Notes under the pieces: model-generated
The model's database searches: none
What the model saw: the letters and a program-made list of their open reading frames with translations, nothing else
Told to the model about the DNA's origin: nothing
Part shown: positions 1 to 8,630 of the stretch, in pieces
Layout: each line of letters opens with the position of its first letter
Numbering within the stretch: the stretch's first letter is position 1
Program-made: the position numbers and the translations under genes
Assembly: GCF_900108955.1 (NCBI RefSeq)
Contig: NZ_FNYA01000008.1
Location: forward strand, 1-64,000
Direction of reading: 5' to 3'
Origin: Flavobacterium terrigena
Lineage (GTDB): Bacteria > Bacteroidota > Bacteroidia > Flavobacteriales > Flavobacteriaceae
DNA length: 64,000 nucleotides

Positions 1-405
1 ACTGGAAATCTAATTTATTCATTAGATGGAGGTGCATGGCAAAGTTCAAATGTGTTTACAGGAGTTCAAGCTGGTTCACATGAAATTATGGTAGAGGATA
101 CAGAAGGATGTACGAGTATAACAAAAACAGTAGAAGTAATAGATTACCCTAAATATTTCACACCAAATGGTGACGGATTTAACGATAAATGGAAAATTGT
201 TGGATTAACAGCAAAACATAACGCAAAAATTTATATATTTGACCGATATGGAAAACTGATTAAGCAAATTGATCCATTAGGAGATGGTTGGGACGGTAAA
301 TACAACGGCCAAGACATCCCTTCAACAGATTATTGGTTTAATGTGGACTATATTGAAAACAATCAAGAAAAACAATTTAAAGCACATTTTTCGTTAAAAA
401 GATAA
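1..405 (+). CDS. C-terminal end of a SprB-like adhesin with T9SS type B sorting domain (5' partial)
   Basis: The reading frame is already open at base 1, so only the last 134 codons are present. The first ~35 residues (YSLDGGAWQSSNVF, then GVQAGSHEIMVEDTEGC) look like one SprB repeat, the short beta module of giant gliding adhesins. From YFTPNGDGFNDKW to the end is a gliding-motility-associated C-terminal (CHU_C / type B sorting) domain, which directs export through the type IX secretion system to the cell surface. A PorP/SprF-family gene follows 12 nt downstream, the usual partner for type B substrates (SprB/SprF in F. johnsoniae). This is probably the tail of a very large surface adhesin; its full domain content lies outside the window. 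Confidence 0.88.
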   Translation, partial: TGNLIYSLDGGAWQSSNVFTGVQAGSHEIMVEDTEGCTSITKTVEVIDYPKYFTPNGDGFNDKWKIVGLTAKHNAKIYIFDRYGKLIKQIDPLGDGWDGKYNGQDIPSTDYWFNVDYIENNQEKQFKAHFSLKR

Positions 406-417
406 TATTAGAATACT

Positions 418-1422
418 ATGAAACTAAGAAATTTATTACTCCTTAACTTAATTATTTTTTTTCAATCGGCATTTTCACAAGAAGGAATAGCTGTTTATAC
501 AGATTATCTAACAGATAATTATTATTTAATTCACCCTTCAATGGCTGGTGCTGCAAACTGTGCTAAATTGAGAGTAACTGGAAGACAACAATGGTTTGGT
601 CAACAAGATGCTCCGTCATTACAAACTATGAGTTTCAATACATCTTTAGATGAAGATGGAAAATCAGGTATGGGTATTATTGCATTTAACGATAAAAATG
701 GATATCATTCACAAACTGGAGGAAAATTATCATATGCACACCATTTGTTATTTTCTCGTTCTAAGGCAGATTTAAATATGCTTTCTTTCGGATTAAGTGC
801 TGCTTTTGTTCAAAGTAGATTAGATGAGACAGCTTTTACAGTTTTCGATCCTCAAGTTTATGGTGGAATTACTCAAAAAGATTCTTATTTTAATTTAGAT
901 GTTGGTGCTTCATACCATTATATGGATTTCTTTACTCACGTAACAGTTAAAAATTTTATTGCTAACAGAAGAGAGTTATATTTAGAAGGTGTTGAATCTG
1001 ATAATTTAAGAAAATATTTATGGAGTTTAGGTGCTAACTTTGGAGATGATGAAAGCATTTCAGTTGAGCCTTCTTTTATGTTTCAAATTACAGAATACAC
1101 TGGAGAGAAATCTATTGATTTAAATGCGAAAGTTTATAAAGCAATGGAATTTGGTAAACTTTGGGGTGGGCTTTCATACAGAAGAAGTTTTGATGGTGCT
1201 CAATACACTGAAGGAGAAGGAGTAGTTAATGACCAAAAATTACAATGGATTACACCGTTTGTTGGTGTGAATTTCAAACAATTTATGGTTGGATATTCGT
1301 ATAATCAAGTTATGGGAAATGTTAAATTCGATAACGCAGGATACCACCAAATTACAATTGGTATGAATTTATTCTGTAAAGAAAAAGCATTTGATTGTAA
1401 CTGTCCTGCAGTTTCAAACTAA
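418..1422 (+). CDS. PorP/SprF family type IX secretion membrane protein
   Basis: 334 residues with a signal peptide ending near AFSQ (residue ~21), then an alternating beta-strand pattern typical of an outer-membrane barrel. Family landmarks are the early NYYLIHPSMAGA segment and the repeated aromatic strands up to the C-terminus; the tail FCKEKAFDCNCPAVSN carries three cysteines. SprF-family proteins are needed for secretion or anchoring of one cognate type B T9SS substrate. It lies 12 nt after the adhesin gene, so the two are almost certainly cotranscribed, ending at a strong terminator. The specific substrate assignment is inferred from position. Confidence 0.9.
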   Translation: MKLRNLLLLNLIIFFQSAFSQEGIAVYTDYLTDNYYLIHPSMAGAANCAKLRVTGRQQWFGQQDAPSLQTMSFNTSLDEDGKSGMGIIAFNDKNGYHSQTGGKLSYAHHLLFSRSKADLNMLSFGLSAAFVQSRLDETAFTVFDPQVYGGITQKDSYFNLDVGASYHYMDFFTHVTVKNFIANRRELYLEGVESDNLRKYLWSLGANFGDDESISVEPSFMFQITEYTGEKSIDLNAKVYKAMEFGKLWGGLSYRRSFDGAQYTEGEGVVNDQKLQWITPFVGVNFKQFMVGYSYNQVMGNVKFDNAGYHQITIGMNLFCKEKAFDCNCPAVSN

Positions 1423-1430
1423 AATATTTA

Positions 1431-1458
1431 ATCCCGATTTATTCGGGATTTTTTTTTA
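1431..1458 (+). terminator. Rho-independent terminator after the PorP/SprF gene
   Basis: A perfect 7-bp stem (ATCCCGA / TCGGGAT, 1431-1437 and 1443-1449) with a 5-nt loop is followed by an uninterrupted T-run. It ends the adhesin-sprF transcript 9 nt after the stop codon. Confidence 0.9.
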
Positions 1459-1472
1459 TAAATGATTTTATT

Positions 1473-1988
1473 ATGATTATTAAAGAAGTTAGAGGGAAAA
1501 AACCAGCCATTCCTGCAGATTGTTATATAGCAGAAAATGCTACTATTGTGGGTGATGTTTCTTTTGGTGAAAAATGTAGCGTTTGGTTTAACGCAGTCGT
1601 TAGAGGTGATGTAAATTTTATTTCTATTGGAAATAAAGTAAATATTCAAGATGGAGCAGTGATTCATTGCACCTATTTAAAACATCCTACAATTATTGGA
1701 AATAATGTTTCTATAGGGCATAATGCTATTGTTCATGGTTGTACGATTCATGATAATGTTTTAGTGGGAATGGGAGCGATTATCATGGACGGTTGTGTGG
1801 TAGAAAGCAATTCGATAATTGGTGCAGGAAGTGTAGTAACTCAGAATACACATGTAGAAAGTGGCTTTATTTATGCGGGTATTCCGGCTAAGAAAGTAAA
1901 AGCTTTAAATGCAAGTGATTTCGCTGGCGAGATTGATCGTATTTCTAATAACTACGTTATGTACTCAAGTTGGTTTAAAGAAGACTAA
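1473..1988 (+). CDS. Gamma-carbonic anhydrase family / left-handed beta-helix protein
   Basis: 171 residues built of hexapeptide repeats (IVGDVS, CSVWFN, VVRGDV, VSIGHN, VLVGMG and others), i.e. a left-handed parallel beta-helix. His65, His83 and His88 (in AVIHC and IGHNAIVHG) occupy the positions of the zinc-binding histidines of gamma-carbonic anhydrases, and the family's RGD segment is present (VVRGDVNF). Length and architecture match the YrdA/PaaY/CaiE group, whose members are variously carbonic anhydrases or of unknown substrate. Cytoplasmic, no signal peptide. It stands between a terminator and a convergent gene and is probably monocistronic. True carbonic anhydrase activity cannot be told from sequence. 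Confidence 0.88.
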   Translation: MIIKEVRGKKPAIPADCYIAENATIVGDVSFGEKCSVWFNAVVRGDVNFISIGNKVNIQDGAVIHCTYLKHPTIIGNNVSIGHNAIVHGCTIHDNVLVGMGAIIMDGCVVESNSIIGAGSVVTQNTHVESGFIYAGIPAKKVKALNASDFAGEIDRISNNYVMYSSWFKED

Positions 1989-2024
1989 AAAAGCGTTTAT
2001 TTGAATTATAGCCGTGGTTGTAGC

Positions 2025-2076
2025 GGCATCCTTTTATTTTGTTGCCTGATAGAAGGCAACAAAATAAAAGATATAG
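2025..2076. repeat. Intergenic palindromic element with perfect 16-bp stem
   Basis: A perfect 16-bp inverted repeat (2031-2046 and 2055-2070, left arm CTTTTATTTTGTTGCC) encloses an 8-nt loop. It is flanked on the left by TAGCGGCATC and on the right by ATATAGCGGA. It sits between the convergent beta-helix gene and murI. From memory, GCGGCATCCTTTT...AAAAGATATAGCGG flanks around a variable stem recur between genes in many Flavobacterium genomes. It may act as a bidirectional terminator or be a mobile palindromic repeat. The stem is seen directly; the repeat-family assignment is recall. Confidence 0.7.
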
Positions 2077-2121
2077 CGGAAGACACGAAGATTTGTTTTT
2101 ATGAAAACGAATTTCGTGCTT

Positions 2122-2898
2122 CTAAAAATCTTTATAATTGACTTTGTATTTAGGTCCGATTAATTCTTGCATCACTTCAGCTGAGCTATTCACGTAAAAG
2201 GTATGATGCACATCATTAGAAGTGTTAAACAAATTATTAATTTCTAATATGTGTTTGGTTTGTTTCGCAACCGCTTCTCCAGAATCAATAATTTTTATGT
2301 GATTTGGAATGATTTTTTTTATTTGTGGAATTAAATAAGGGTAATGGGTGCAACCCAAAACTAAATAATCAATATCTTGAGCAACCATTGGAAGTAGGTA
2401 TTCTTCTAAAAGTTGCGACATTTTTTCGGAATGCATTTCTCCATTTTCTATAAGTTTTACTAAATCGAAACCAATTTGTTCTACAATTTTAACGTCAGAA
2501 TATAAAGCTACATTTTGATGAAACAACTCGCTATTTAAGGTTCCTTGAGTAGCTAAAATTCCAATTTTTTGTGTTTTTGAATGAAGAGCCGCAGGTTTTA
2601 TAGCTGGTTCGATACCAATAAACGGAACATCGTAAGAGGCTCTTAGAACTTTAATGGCATTTGTGGTTGCGGTGTTGCAAGCCACAATAATAAGTTTGCA
2701 ATTATTATCAAGTAAAAATTCGGTATTTTTTTTACTTAATTCTATTATTTCTTCTGGTGTTTTTTGTCCGTAAGGCGCGTTTTTACTGTCGGCTAAGTAA
2801 ATGGTGCTTTCATTAGGTAAAAGTGCGTGTACTTCCTTCCAAATGGATGTGCCGCCTACGCCAGAATCGAAAAGTCCTATTGGGTTTTTATTGCTCAT
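2122..2898 (-). CDS. murI: Glutamate racemase
   Basis: 258 residues. Converts L-glutamate to D-glutamate for peptidoglycan synthesis in the cytoplasm. The N-terminal motif GLFDSGVGGTS and both catalytic cysteines are present: Cys74 in VACNTATTNA and Cys183 in LGCTHYPYL, the pair typical of Asp/Glu racemases. Length is normal for the family. It is the last gene of the leftward envelope block, but a terminator at 2911-2948 lies between it and the upstream ompH genes, so it probably has its own promoter or depends on read-through. Confidence 0.97.
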   Translation of the reverse strand: MSNKNPIGLFDSGVGGTSIWKEVHALLPNESTIYLADSKNAPYGQKTPEEIIELSKKNTEFLLDNNCKLIIVACNTATTNAIKVLRASYDVPFIGIEPAIKPAALHSKTQKIGILATQGTLNSELFHQNVALYSDVKIVEQIGFDLVKLIENGEMHSEKMSQLLEEYLLPMVAQDIDYLVLGCTHYPYLIPQIKKIIPNHIKIIDSGEAVAKQTKHILEINNLFNTSNDVHHTFYVNSSAEVMQELIGPKYKVNYKDF

Positions 2899-2910
2899 AA
2901 AACAAATGTA

Positions 2911-2948
2911 AAAAAAAACTGCTCAATCTAAAAATAAGATTGAGCAGT
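2911..2948 (-). terminator. Terminator downstream of the ompH genes
   Basis: Read leftward, a perfect 12-bp stem (2937-2948 with 2918-2929, arm ACTGCTCAATCT) with a 7-nt loop is followed by a run of seven to eight T residues (A-run 2910-2917 on the + strand). It ends the bamA-ompH transcript before murI. Confidence 0.92.
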
Positions 2949-2971
2949 TGTAGTATTTTTTTGTACTGTTA

Positions 2972-3478
2972 TTAGAAACCTAATTCTTTTTTAACATCAG
3001 CTAATAAATCTGTTCCATCAGCTAATAAAACTCCACTACCTACAGTAGAATCTAAAACGTATTGAATTCCTTTAGCACGTGCTACTTTTTGGATAGCTGC
3101 TTGTGCTTTTTCCATTAATGGTTTTTGTAATTCAACTGATTTGTCTTGTAATGATTTTGAAGCATCATCTTGATATTTTTGAATTCTTGAACCGAAATCT
3201 TGCATTTCTTGAGAACGAGTTTCGTTTAAAACATCACCAGCTGTTGGAGCTTCTTTTTCGTATTGCGCTCTTTTAGTTTGGTATTCAGCAACTAATTTTT
3301 TGTATTCAGCATCATAACCATCTCTTAATTTTGTTAATTGAGTTTCAGCTGCTTTCATTGCTGGCATTGTAGTCATTAAAGCACTTACATCAATATGTCC
3401 AACTTTAGTTTGAGCACTTGCTACTTGCGCTCCAAAAAACATTACTATTGCAATAAATAGGGTCTTTAATTGTTTCAT
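2972..3478 (-). CDS. OmpH/Skp family periplasmic chaperone
   Basis: 168 residues with a clear signal peptide (cleavage near VASAQ, residue ~23). The mature part starts with the family strand VGHIDVSALM, followed by a long charged coiled-coil hairpin (residues ~40-125) and the C-terminal core IQYVLDSTVGSGVLLAD. Skp/OmpH proteins are trimeric periplasmic holdases that carry unfolded outer-membrane proteins to the BAM complex. It is the second of two tandem paralogues directly after bamA, and shorter than its neighbour. A terminator follows 23 nt downstream of its stop. Confidence 0.93.
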   Translation of the reverse strand: MKQLKTLFIAIVMFFGAQVASAQTKVGHIDVSALMTTMPAMKAAETQLTKLRDGYDAEYKKLVAEYQTKRAQYEKEAPTAGDVLNETRSQEMQDFGSRIQKYQDDASKSLQDKSVELQKPLMEKAQAAIQKVARAKGIQYVLDSTVGSGVLLADGTDLLADVKKELGF

Positions 3479-3515
3479 TTTAATTTAATTTTAATTAATT
3501 TTTAATAAGGGTTTT

Positions 3516-4352
3516 TTAATCTTTTTTTGGTTCTGGGTTATTATTGTTTTCTTTTTTCTTGTTTAATAAAGCTTCTCTTTTTGCTTTTTGCTCGTCTAAT
3601 AATTTCTGACGGGCTTCTGCTCTTGTTTTTAAAAGTTCTGCTCTTTTATCATCTGCTTCTTTTTTCTTCGCAGCAGCTGCATCTTTACGTTCTTGTAATT
3701 TTCTTTCTCTTTCGTCTTTAGTGGCTTGAACTTTTTTCTCTTTGTCTAATATTTCAGGATTTTCAGTAGTTTCAAATTCTCTTAATTCTTTTGCTTCCTG
3801 AATTTTTTGTTGTTTTTTAGTCAACTCTACTTTCTTCCCTGCTCTTGCTAAAGCGTCAACTACAAAATCACTAATATCAAATCGTTCTGCTGTAAAAAGC
3901 ATGGTTAAATCTGATGATTTGTCGAAAATGAAATCGTAATTTCTTTTTGCAGCAATGTCTTGTACAATATTAAATACTTGATCTTGAATTGGTTTTACTA
4001 GCGCCGATTTCTGAATCATTAAGTCGCCTTGTGGTCCAAATCGTTTTTGTTGGTAATCTAGCATGTCTTTTTCAAGAACATTTATTTCTTCTTCTTTATC
4101 GTTAATTAATTCCTTAGTTAACAATACTTTTTCAGAAGCTAATGCATCTTTAAGTTTTTTGATTTCATTTTTCTTGGTTTCAATTTCTTGCTTCCAAGTA
4201 TTTGCCTTTTGTTCTAATTGATTTTTAGCTTCGGCATATTCTGGAACTTTTTCCAAAATATATTCCATATCTATATAACCAATTTTCGTTGTTTTTTGAG
4301 CTTGCGCTGCAAATAAAACAAAACTAAAAAGTAAAACAAAATATTTTTTCAT
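3516..4352 (-). CDS. OmpH/Skp family chaperone with long charged C-terminal tail
   Basis: 278 residues: signal peptide (cleavage near FAAQAQ, residue ~19), the conserved start KIGYIDMEYILEKVPEY, a coiled-coil arm with many Lys/Glu (residues ~40-105), and the core DFIFDKSSDLTMLF near residue 145. After about residue 180 there is a ~100-residue extension of alternating Lys, Arg, Glu and Ala ending in NNNNPEPKKD. That extension is absent from the neighbouring 168-residue paralogue and is predicted coiled coil or disordered. It lies 37 nt after bamA and is probably cotranscribed. Role inferred: chaperone for outer-membrane protein assembly. Confidence 0.92.
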   Translation of the reverse strand: MKKYFVLLFSFVLFAAQAQKTTKIGYIDMEYILEKVPEYAEAKNQLEQKANTWKQEIETKKNEIKKLKDALASEKVLLTKELINDKEEEINVLEKDMLDYQQKRFGPQGDLMIQKSALVKPIQDQVFNIVQDIAAKRNYDFIFDKSSDLTMLFTAERFDISDFVVDALARAGKKVELTKKQQKIQEAKELREFETTENPEILDKEKKVQATKDERERKLQERKDAAAAKKKEADDKRAELLKTRAEARQKLLDEQKAKREALLNKKKENNNNPEPKKD

Positions 4353-4389
4353 AAACTTAAAATGTTAAATTCAACTATCGTGCCAAAGT

Positions 4390-7002
4390 TTAAAATTGTT
4401 GTCCGATGATAAAGTGAGTTTGCCATCCACTTTTTGTTGTATCACCAGGAACAGGATCGAAACCATGAGCGAAATCTATACCTAATAATCCGAATGCTGG
4501 CATAAAAACTCTTAATCCGAAACCTGCAGAACGTTGCAATTTGAATGGATCAAATTTCTTGAAATTGTCATATGCTGAACCCGCTTCAACGAAACTCATA
4601 GCATAAATTTTTGCTGCTCCTTTCAAAGTAATTGGGTATCTTAATTCCATAGAGTATTTGTTGTAAACAGTTCCTCCGTTAGGCGAAGATAAGGAATTAT
4701 TTGGATATCCACGTAATTGTATTACTTCTCTACCATCTAAAGAGTAGTTAGCTAAACCATCTCCACCAACATAAAATCTTTCGAAAGGTATGATTCCTCT
4801 GTCTTGATTGTATGCGCCAAGGAAACCGAATTCACCTCTTGTACGTAAAACGAATTTTTTATATAATTTAGTATACCAATCTCCAGTAAACTTAATTTTG
4901 TAAAATTCTAACCATTTAAATCTTTCTTGGTCAATTTTAGATTGATCGGCAACAGCTTTTGTGTAATCTGGTGTATTGTTACCAAATTCATCAATATACA
5001 TAGTAACTAGATTACCATTAGTATCTACTTCATTTGAATTTAGATTTCTTAATTTATTTTCTTCTTTATCTTTTAAGCCAGCATAGTCAACACCATTAAA
5101 TAATGAATATGGTAATGAAAATTTAGCAGAAACTGAAAAAGTTGAACCTCTTTCTGGGAAAATAGGATCGATACTTCTACTATCTCTCGTTAATGAAGTT
5201 GTAAAAGCTAAGTTACGTGAAGCTCCATTACCAAATGTAAATAATCCAGTATTATAATTATTTAAATCGTAGTATGAGAATGAAACAGAGTTTGATAAAG
5301 TGAAATAATCATCTGGCACTTTTAATCTTTTTCCGTAACCAACTGTTATAGTTGAAATGTTGAAACTTTTATCTCTTGTTACATCTCTTGATGAGTAATC
5401 ATATAAAAATTGTTTACTGTGTGATAATGAAGTAAAGAAACTAATTGGTTTTTTACCTCCTAACCATGGTTCAGTAAATGATAAACTATAAACTTGGAAA
5501 CTTTGACTTCCTTGTAAACGTAAAGACATTTTTTGTCCATCACCCATTGGTAAAGGATCATATGCTTTTCTGTTGAAAATGTTTTTTAATGAAAAGTTGT
5601 TAAATGATAAACCTAAAGTTCCGATAAAACCTCCAGCTCCATAACCACCTTGTAATTCTACCTGACTTGAACCTTTTTCCACAACTGTCCAATCTAAATC
5701 TACAGTTCCTGCAGCAGGATCCATATTTACTGGTTCTGGTCTAATCGCTTCAGCATCAAAGAAACCTAGTTGACCTAATTCACGAACAGAACGAATTACA
5801 TTTTCTTTATTCCATTTTTCTCCTGGTCTGGTTCTTAATTCACGATAAATTACTTTATCATTCGTTTTGTCGTTTCCTTTTACAGTAACGTTATTTAAAT
5901 AGGCAACTGGCCCTTCAGTAATTCTAATTTCAAAGTCAATAGTATCGTTTTCTGTTTTTACTTCAACAGGATTAATACTTGACCATAAATATCCATTGTT
6001 TTGGTATAAGTTAGAAATGTCTTCACTATCTGGAGCAGAATTGTCTGCTATTCTTTTTTGTAGTAAAACGCCATTGTAAACTTCTCCTCTTTTAATTCCT
6101 AAAATAGAATGTAGAACTTGGTCTGAATACACCGTGTTTCCTAGGAATCGGATATCACCAAAATAATATTTTCTACCTTCTTCGATGTTTATATCGATGT
6201 TAATTTTGTTCTTTTTCTTGTCTAAAACAACATTTTCTGATATAATTCTAGCGTCTCTGTATCCTTTTTCTTTGTATTTTGACACTAAAGAAGTTAAATC
6301 TTCTTTGTATTTGTCTTTAATGAATTTTGAAGATTTAAAAAGTCTGTAAATTTTCTTTTCTTTAGTATTTTTAAAAGTTCTTTTTAATTTTCTATCAGTC
6401 AATTTTTCATTACCAGTAAAATTAATTTTTTTAATTTTTACTTTTTTACCTTTATCGATAAAAACAACCATATCTACCTTTGAATCAGTAGAATCTGCTA
6501 AAGTATTTATAGTAATTTTTGCATTGAAATATCCGTCTTTTTTAAACTTGTTTTCAATGTAGTTTTTAGTATTTGTAACTAAGTTATCATTAACAACTTT
6601 ACCTTTCGTAAGTCCTGTTTCCTTAATAATATCTTCTTTTTTACCTTTTTTTACACCTTTAATTTTTACTTCGTTAAGTTTTGGTAATTCGTACAATTCT
6701 AATTCAAGAAATACACTTTCGCCTTCAACTTTTTTAACGTAAAAATTTACATCGTTAAACAAGCCAAGTTTCCAAAGTTTGGTAATAGCATTGCTTATTT
6801 CTTCACCTGGAACTCTAATTTTGCTGCCAATTTCAAGTCCTGTAAAAGTAATTACTGTTTGTTCATTAAATGAAACTTTTCCTGTAACTTCTATTCCTGC
6901 TAAGGTGTATTCTTTTCCTTTTTCGAATGTTGTTTCTTGGGCATTTATTGTATTTCCTATAAATAATAAGGCAAATAAAAATAGTATTCTGTTTTTAAAC
7001 AT
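4390..7002 (-). CDS. bamA: Outer membrane protein assembly factor BamA
   Basis: 870 residues from the chosen ATG. Central subunit of the BAM complex that folds and inserts beta-barrel proteins in the outer membrane. A signal peptide (MFKNRILFLFALLFIGNTINAQ, cut at 20: ends INAQ) is followed by about five POTRA modules (residues ~30-435; for example the LNEVKIKGVKKGKKEDI and KIKKINFTGNEKLTD segments) and a C-terminal 16-strand barrel ending in FIIGQQF with terminal Phe. The longer frame starts at 7038, but that start overlaps uppS and places 12 charged residues before the signal peptide. The ATG at 7002 lies 7 nt after the uppS stop and is preferred. Confidence 0.96.
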   Translation of the reverse strand: MFKNRILFLFALLFIGNTINAQETTFEKGKEYTLAGIEVTGKVSFNEQTVITFTGLEIGSKIRVPGEEISNAITKLWKLGLFNDVNFYVKKVEGESVFLELELYELPKLNEVKIKGVKKGKKEDIIKETGLTKGKVVNDNLVTNTKNYIENKFKKDGYFNAKITINTLADSTDSKVDMVVFIDKGKKVKIKKINFTGNEKLTDRKLKRTFKNTKEKKIYRLFKSSKFIKDKYKEDLTSLVSKYKEKGYRDARIISENVVLDKKKNKINIDINIEEGRKYYFGDIRFLGNTVYSDQVLHSILGIKRGEVYNGVLLQKRIADNSAPDSEDISNLYQNNGYLWSSINPVEVKTENDTIDFEIRITEGPVAYLNNVTVKGNDKTNDKVIYRELRTRPGEKWNKENVIRSVRELGQLGFFDAEAIRPEPVNMDPAAGTVDLDWTVVEKGSSQVELQGGYGAGGFIGTLGLSFNNFSLKNIFNRKAYDPLPMGDGQKMSLRLQGSQSFQVYSLSFTEPWLGGKKPISFFTSLSHSKQFLYDYSSRDVTRDKSFNISTITVGYGKRLKVPDDYFTLSNSVSFSYYDLNNYNTGLFTFGNGASRNLAFTTSLTRDSRSIDPIFPERGSTFSVSAKFSLPYSLFNGVDYAGLKDKEENKLRNLNSNEVDTNGNLVTMYIDEFGNNTPDYTKAVADQSKIDQERFKWLEFYKIKFTGDWYTKLYKKFVLRTRGEFGFLGAYNQDRGIIPFERFYVGGDGLANYSLDGREVIQLRGYPNNSLSSPNGGTVYNKYSMELRYPITLKGAAKIYAMSFVEAGSAYDNFKKFDPFKLQRSAGFGLRVFMPAFGLLGIDFAHGFDPVPGDTTKSGWQTHFIIGQQF

Positions 7003-7009
7003 TGTCAAT

Positions 7010-7744
7010 TTATCTAATTTGTTCGCTAGTTTTTCCAAATCTTCTTTCTCTTTTTTGATAACTTATTAGTGCTTTTTGTAATTCTTCTTCGTTGAAGTCT
7101 GGCCAAAGCACTTCTGTAAAATAAAATTCAGCATATGCAATTTGCCATAGTAGGAAATTACTTATCCTGTGTTCGCCACTGGTTCTTATTACTAAGTCCA
7201 CATCTGGCATGTTCTGCGTGTAAAGATGCTGATTAATAATTGATTCATCAATAGCATCCGTTGAAATTATATTATTTTTAACTTTTTCAGAAATTATTTT
7301 AACAGCATTTATGATTTCATCTCTAGCGCCATAACTTAAGGCTAAAGTCAAAGTCATTCTTGTGTTGTTTTCAGTTTTAGTTATAACTTCTTGTAATTCT
7401 TTTTTTACACCAGAAGGTAAACTGTCTAAGTTACCAATGGCATTTAATCTTATATTGTTTTCTTGTAATGTTTTTAATTCTTTTTTTAACGCACTAATTA
7501 ATAGCTTCATTAATGTGTCGACCTCAATTTTTGGTCTGTTCCAGTTTTCTGTTGAAAAGGCGTAAAGTGTTAAAAATTCAATACCTAGTTTGGCACAACT
7601 TTCAACAGTTTGTTTCACAGATTTGGTTCCTTTTTCATGACCAAAAACGCGTAACATTCCTTGTTTTTTTGCCCAACGACCATTGCCATCCATAATGATA
7701 GCTAAGTGTTTTGGTAAATTATTTTTGTCTATTTCTTTTTCCAT
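7010..7744 (-). CDS. uppS: Isoprenyl transferase (undecaprenyl diphosphate synthase)
   Basis: 244 residues. Condenses isopentenyl diphosphate onto farnesyl diphosphate to make the C55 carrier for peptidoglycan and other glycans. The cis-prenyltransferase signature HLAIIMDGNGRWAKKQG opens the protein, with the catalytic Asp in MDGN. TLYAFSTENWNRP and the C-terminal DLVIRTSGEHRISNFLLWQ and WPDF segments are also present. The ATG at 7744 was chosen over 7780 because it begins 1 nt after the stop of the preceding porG-like gene and fits family length. It is tightly packed with porG upstream and bamA downstream, so one transcript is likely. Confidence 0.96.
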   Translation of the reverse strand: MEKEIDKNNLPKHLAIIMDGNGRWAKKQGMLRVFGHEKGTKSVKQTVESCAKLGIEFLTLYAFSTENWNRPKIEVDTLMKLLISALKKELKTLQENNIRLNAIGNLDSLPSGVKKELQEVITKTENNTRMTLTLALSYGARDEIINAVKIISEKVKNNIISTDAIDESIINQHLYTQNMPDVDLVIRTSGEHRISNFLLWQIAYAEFYFTEVLWPDFNEEELQKALISYQKRERRFGKTSEQIR

Positions 7745-7745
7745 T

Positions 7746-8432
7746 TTATTTATTTGCACAAAAACATGGGTTTTTCCCAAATGTATATGTTAATGTGAAT
7801 CCTGTAAAAACGTACCAATCTTTATTGTTTAAATTCCCAAATTTTAAGGTTTCGAAATTTTCGTTTTTAGGATTACTACCATCTAAATTATCTGTAAATG
7901 TATATCTCGCACCAGTTTCTAATCCTAGTACTAGATGATTTGCAATTTTTGCTTTTACACCCACTACCATCGGAATGGCAAATGAATAATCTTGATAATC
8001 TATTTTACTTACTTTATCAATAACAAAAGTTTCATCGTAAATGAACGCTGAAAGTCCTGAGTAAACATAAGGTGACCAAACAAAATCAGACTGATGCAAA
8101 TCGAAATCTAAAAAATTAAATTCTAAACCTGCAGAAAACTCTTTAATGTTATTTTTTATTTCAAAACCTCTTAAATTTCTATTTGGCGCATCACTTTCAA
8201 CATCTTTCGCTGAAATTGATGTTTGAATATAAGAAAATCTCCAAGAATGTCTTGTGCTTCTGTTCCATTTATAAAGAACCCCTAAAGCCGCATCATCTGG
8301 TGCAAAGTACTTAGTCTTTCCAACGTCTCCGATGTAATTACTACCGCCTACAAAAACTCCTAATTCGTGTATTTGTCCGAAAGAAGTAATGCAGAATAAA
8401 AATCCGATAATATTTAATAAAAATCTTTTCAT
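7746..8432 (-). CDS. porG: DUF6089 / PorG-like outer-membrane protein
   Basis: 228 residues with signal peptide (cut near CITSFGQ, residue ~20) and repeated amphipathic strands, e.g. HELGVFVGGSNYIGDVG, YSFAIPMVVGVKAKI and WYVFTGFTLTYTFGKNP. That is a small outer-membrane barrel of the DUF6089 type. Members of this family in Bacteroidetes are annotated as PorG, a T9SS component described in Porphyromonas. Position immediately before uppS and bamA is the arrangement I associate with flavobacteria. The family fit is good; T9SS function is carried over from the family rather than shown here. Confidence 0.8.
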   Translation of the reverse strand: MKRFLLNIIGFLFCITSFGQIHELGVFVGGSNYIGDVGKTKYFAPDDAALGVLYKWNRSTRHSWRFSYIQTSISAKDVESDAPNRNLRGFEIKNNIKEFSAGLEFNFLDFDLHQSDFVWSPYVYSGLSAFIYDETFVIDKVSKIDYQDYSFAIPMVVGVKAKIANHLVLGLETGARYTFTDNLDGSNPKNENFETLKFGNLNNKDWYVFTGFTLTYTFGKNPCFCANK

Positions 8433-8447
8433 TTTTTAAATAGTTTG

Positions 8448-8455
8448 CAAATATA
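8448..8455 (-). promoter_or_regulatory. Bacteroidetes -7 box upstream of porG-uppS-bamA
   Basis: Read leftward the sequence is TATATTTG, an exact TAnnTTTG match, 16 nt before the porG start codon. No clear TTG -33 element lies at the right distance. The rest of the 198-nt gap to nadK contains no supportable gene. Confidence 0.5.
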
Positions 8456-8630
8456 ATAATATTGAGGTACTAACCACCTTAAACCAAGTTTTTTTGATGA
8501 TTTACTTTGATTTAATAACGCAAAAAAATGAAAATTCGTGTGTTGTTCCGATTATGTATTCAAAATGGTTTGTTATAAATCAAACTATTTTTATGTTAAT
8601 TCGAAATTATTTTTGAAGTTTTTGAACGAA

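Noticed and set aside
1428..1667. Leftward 79-residue frame
   Set aside because: Antisense to the beta-helix protein gene and reaching into the terminator; no features.
7003..7038. 12-codon extension of BamA
   Set aside because: It overlaps the uppS end and places charged residues before the signal peptide.
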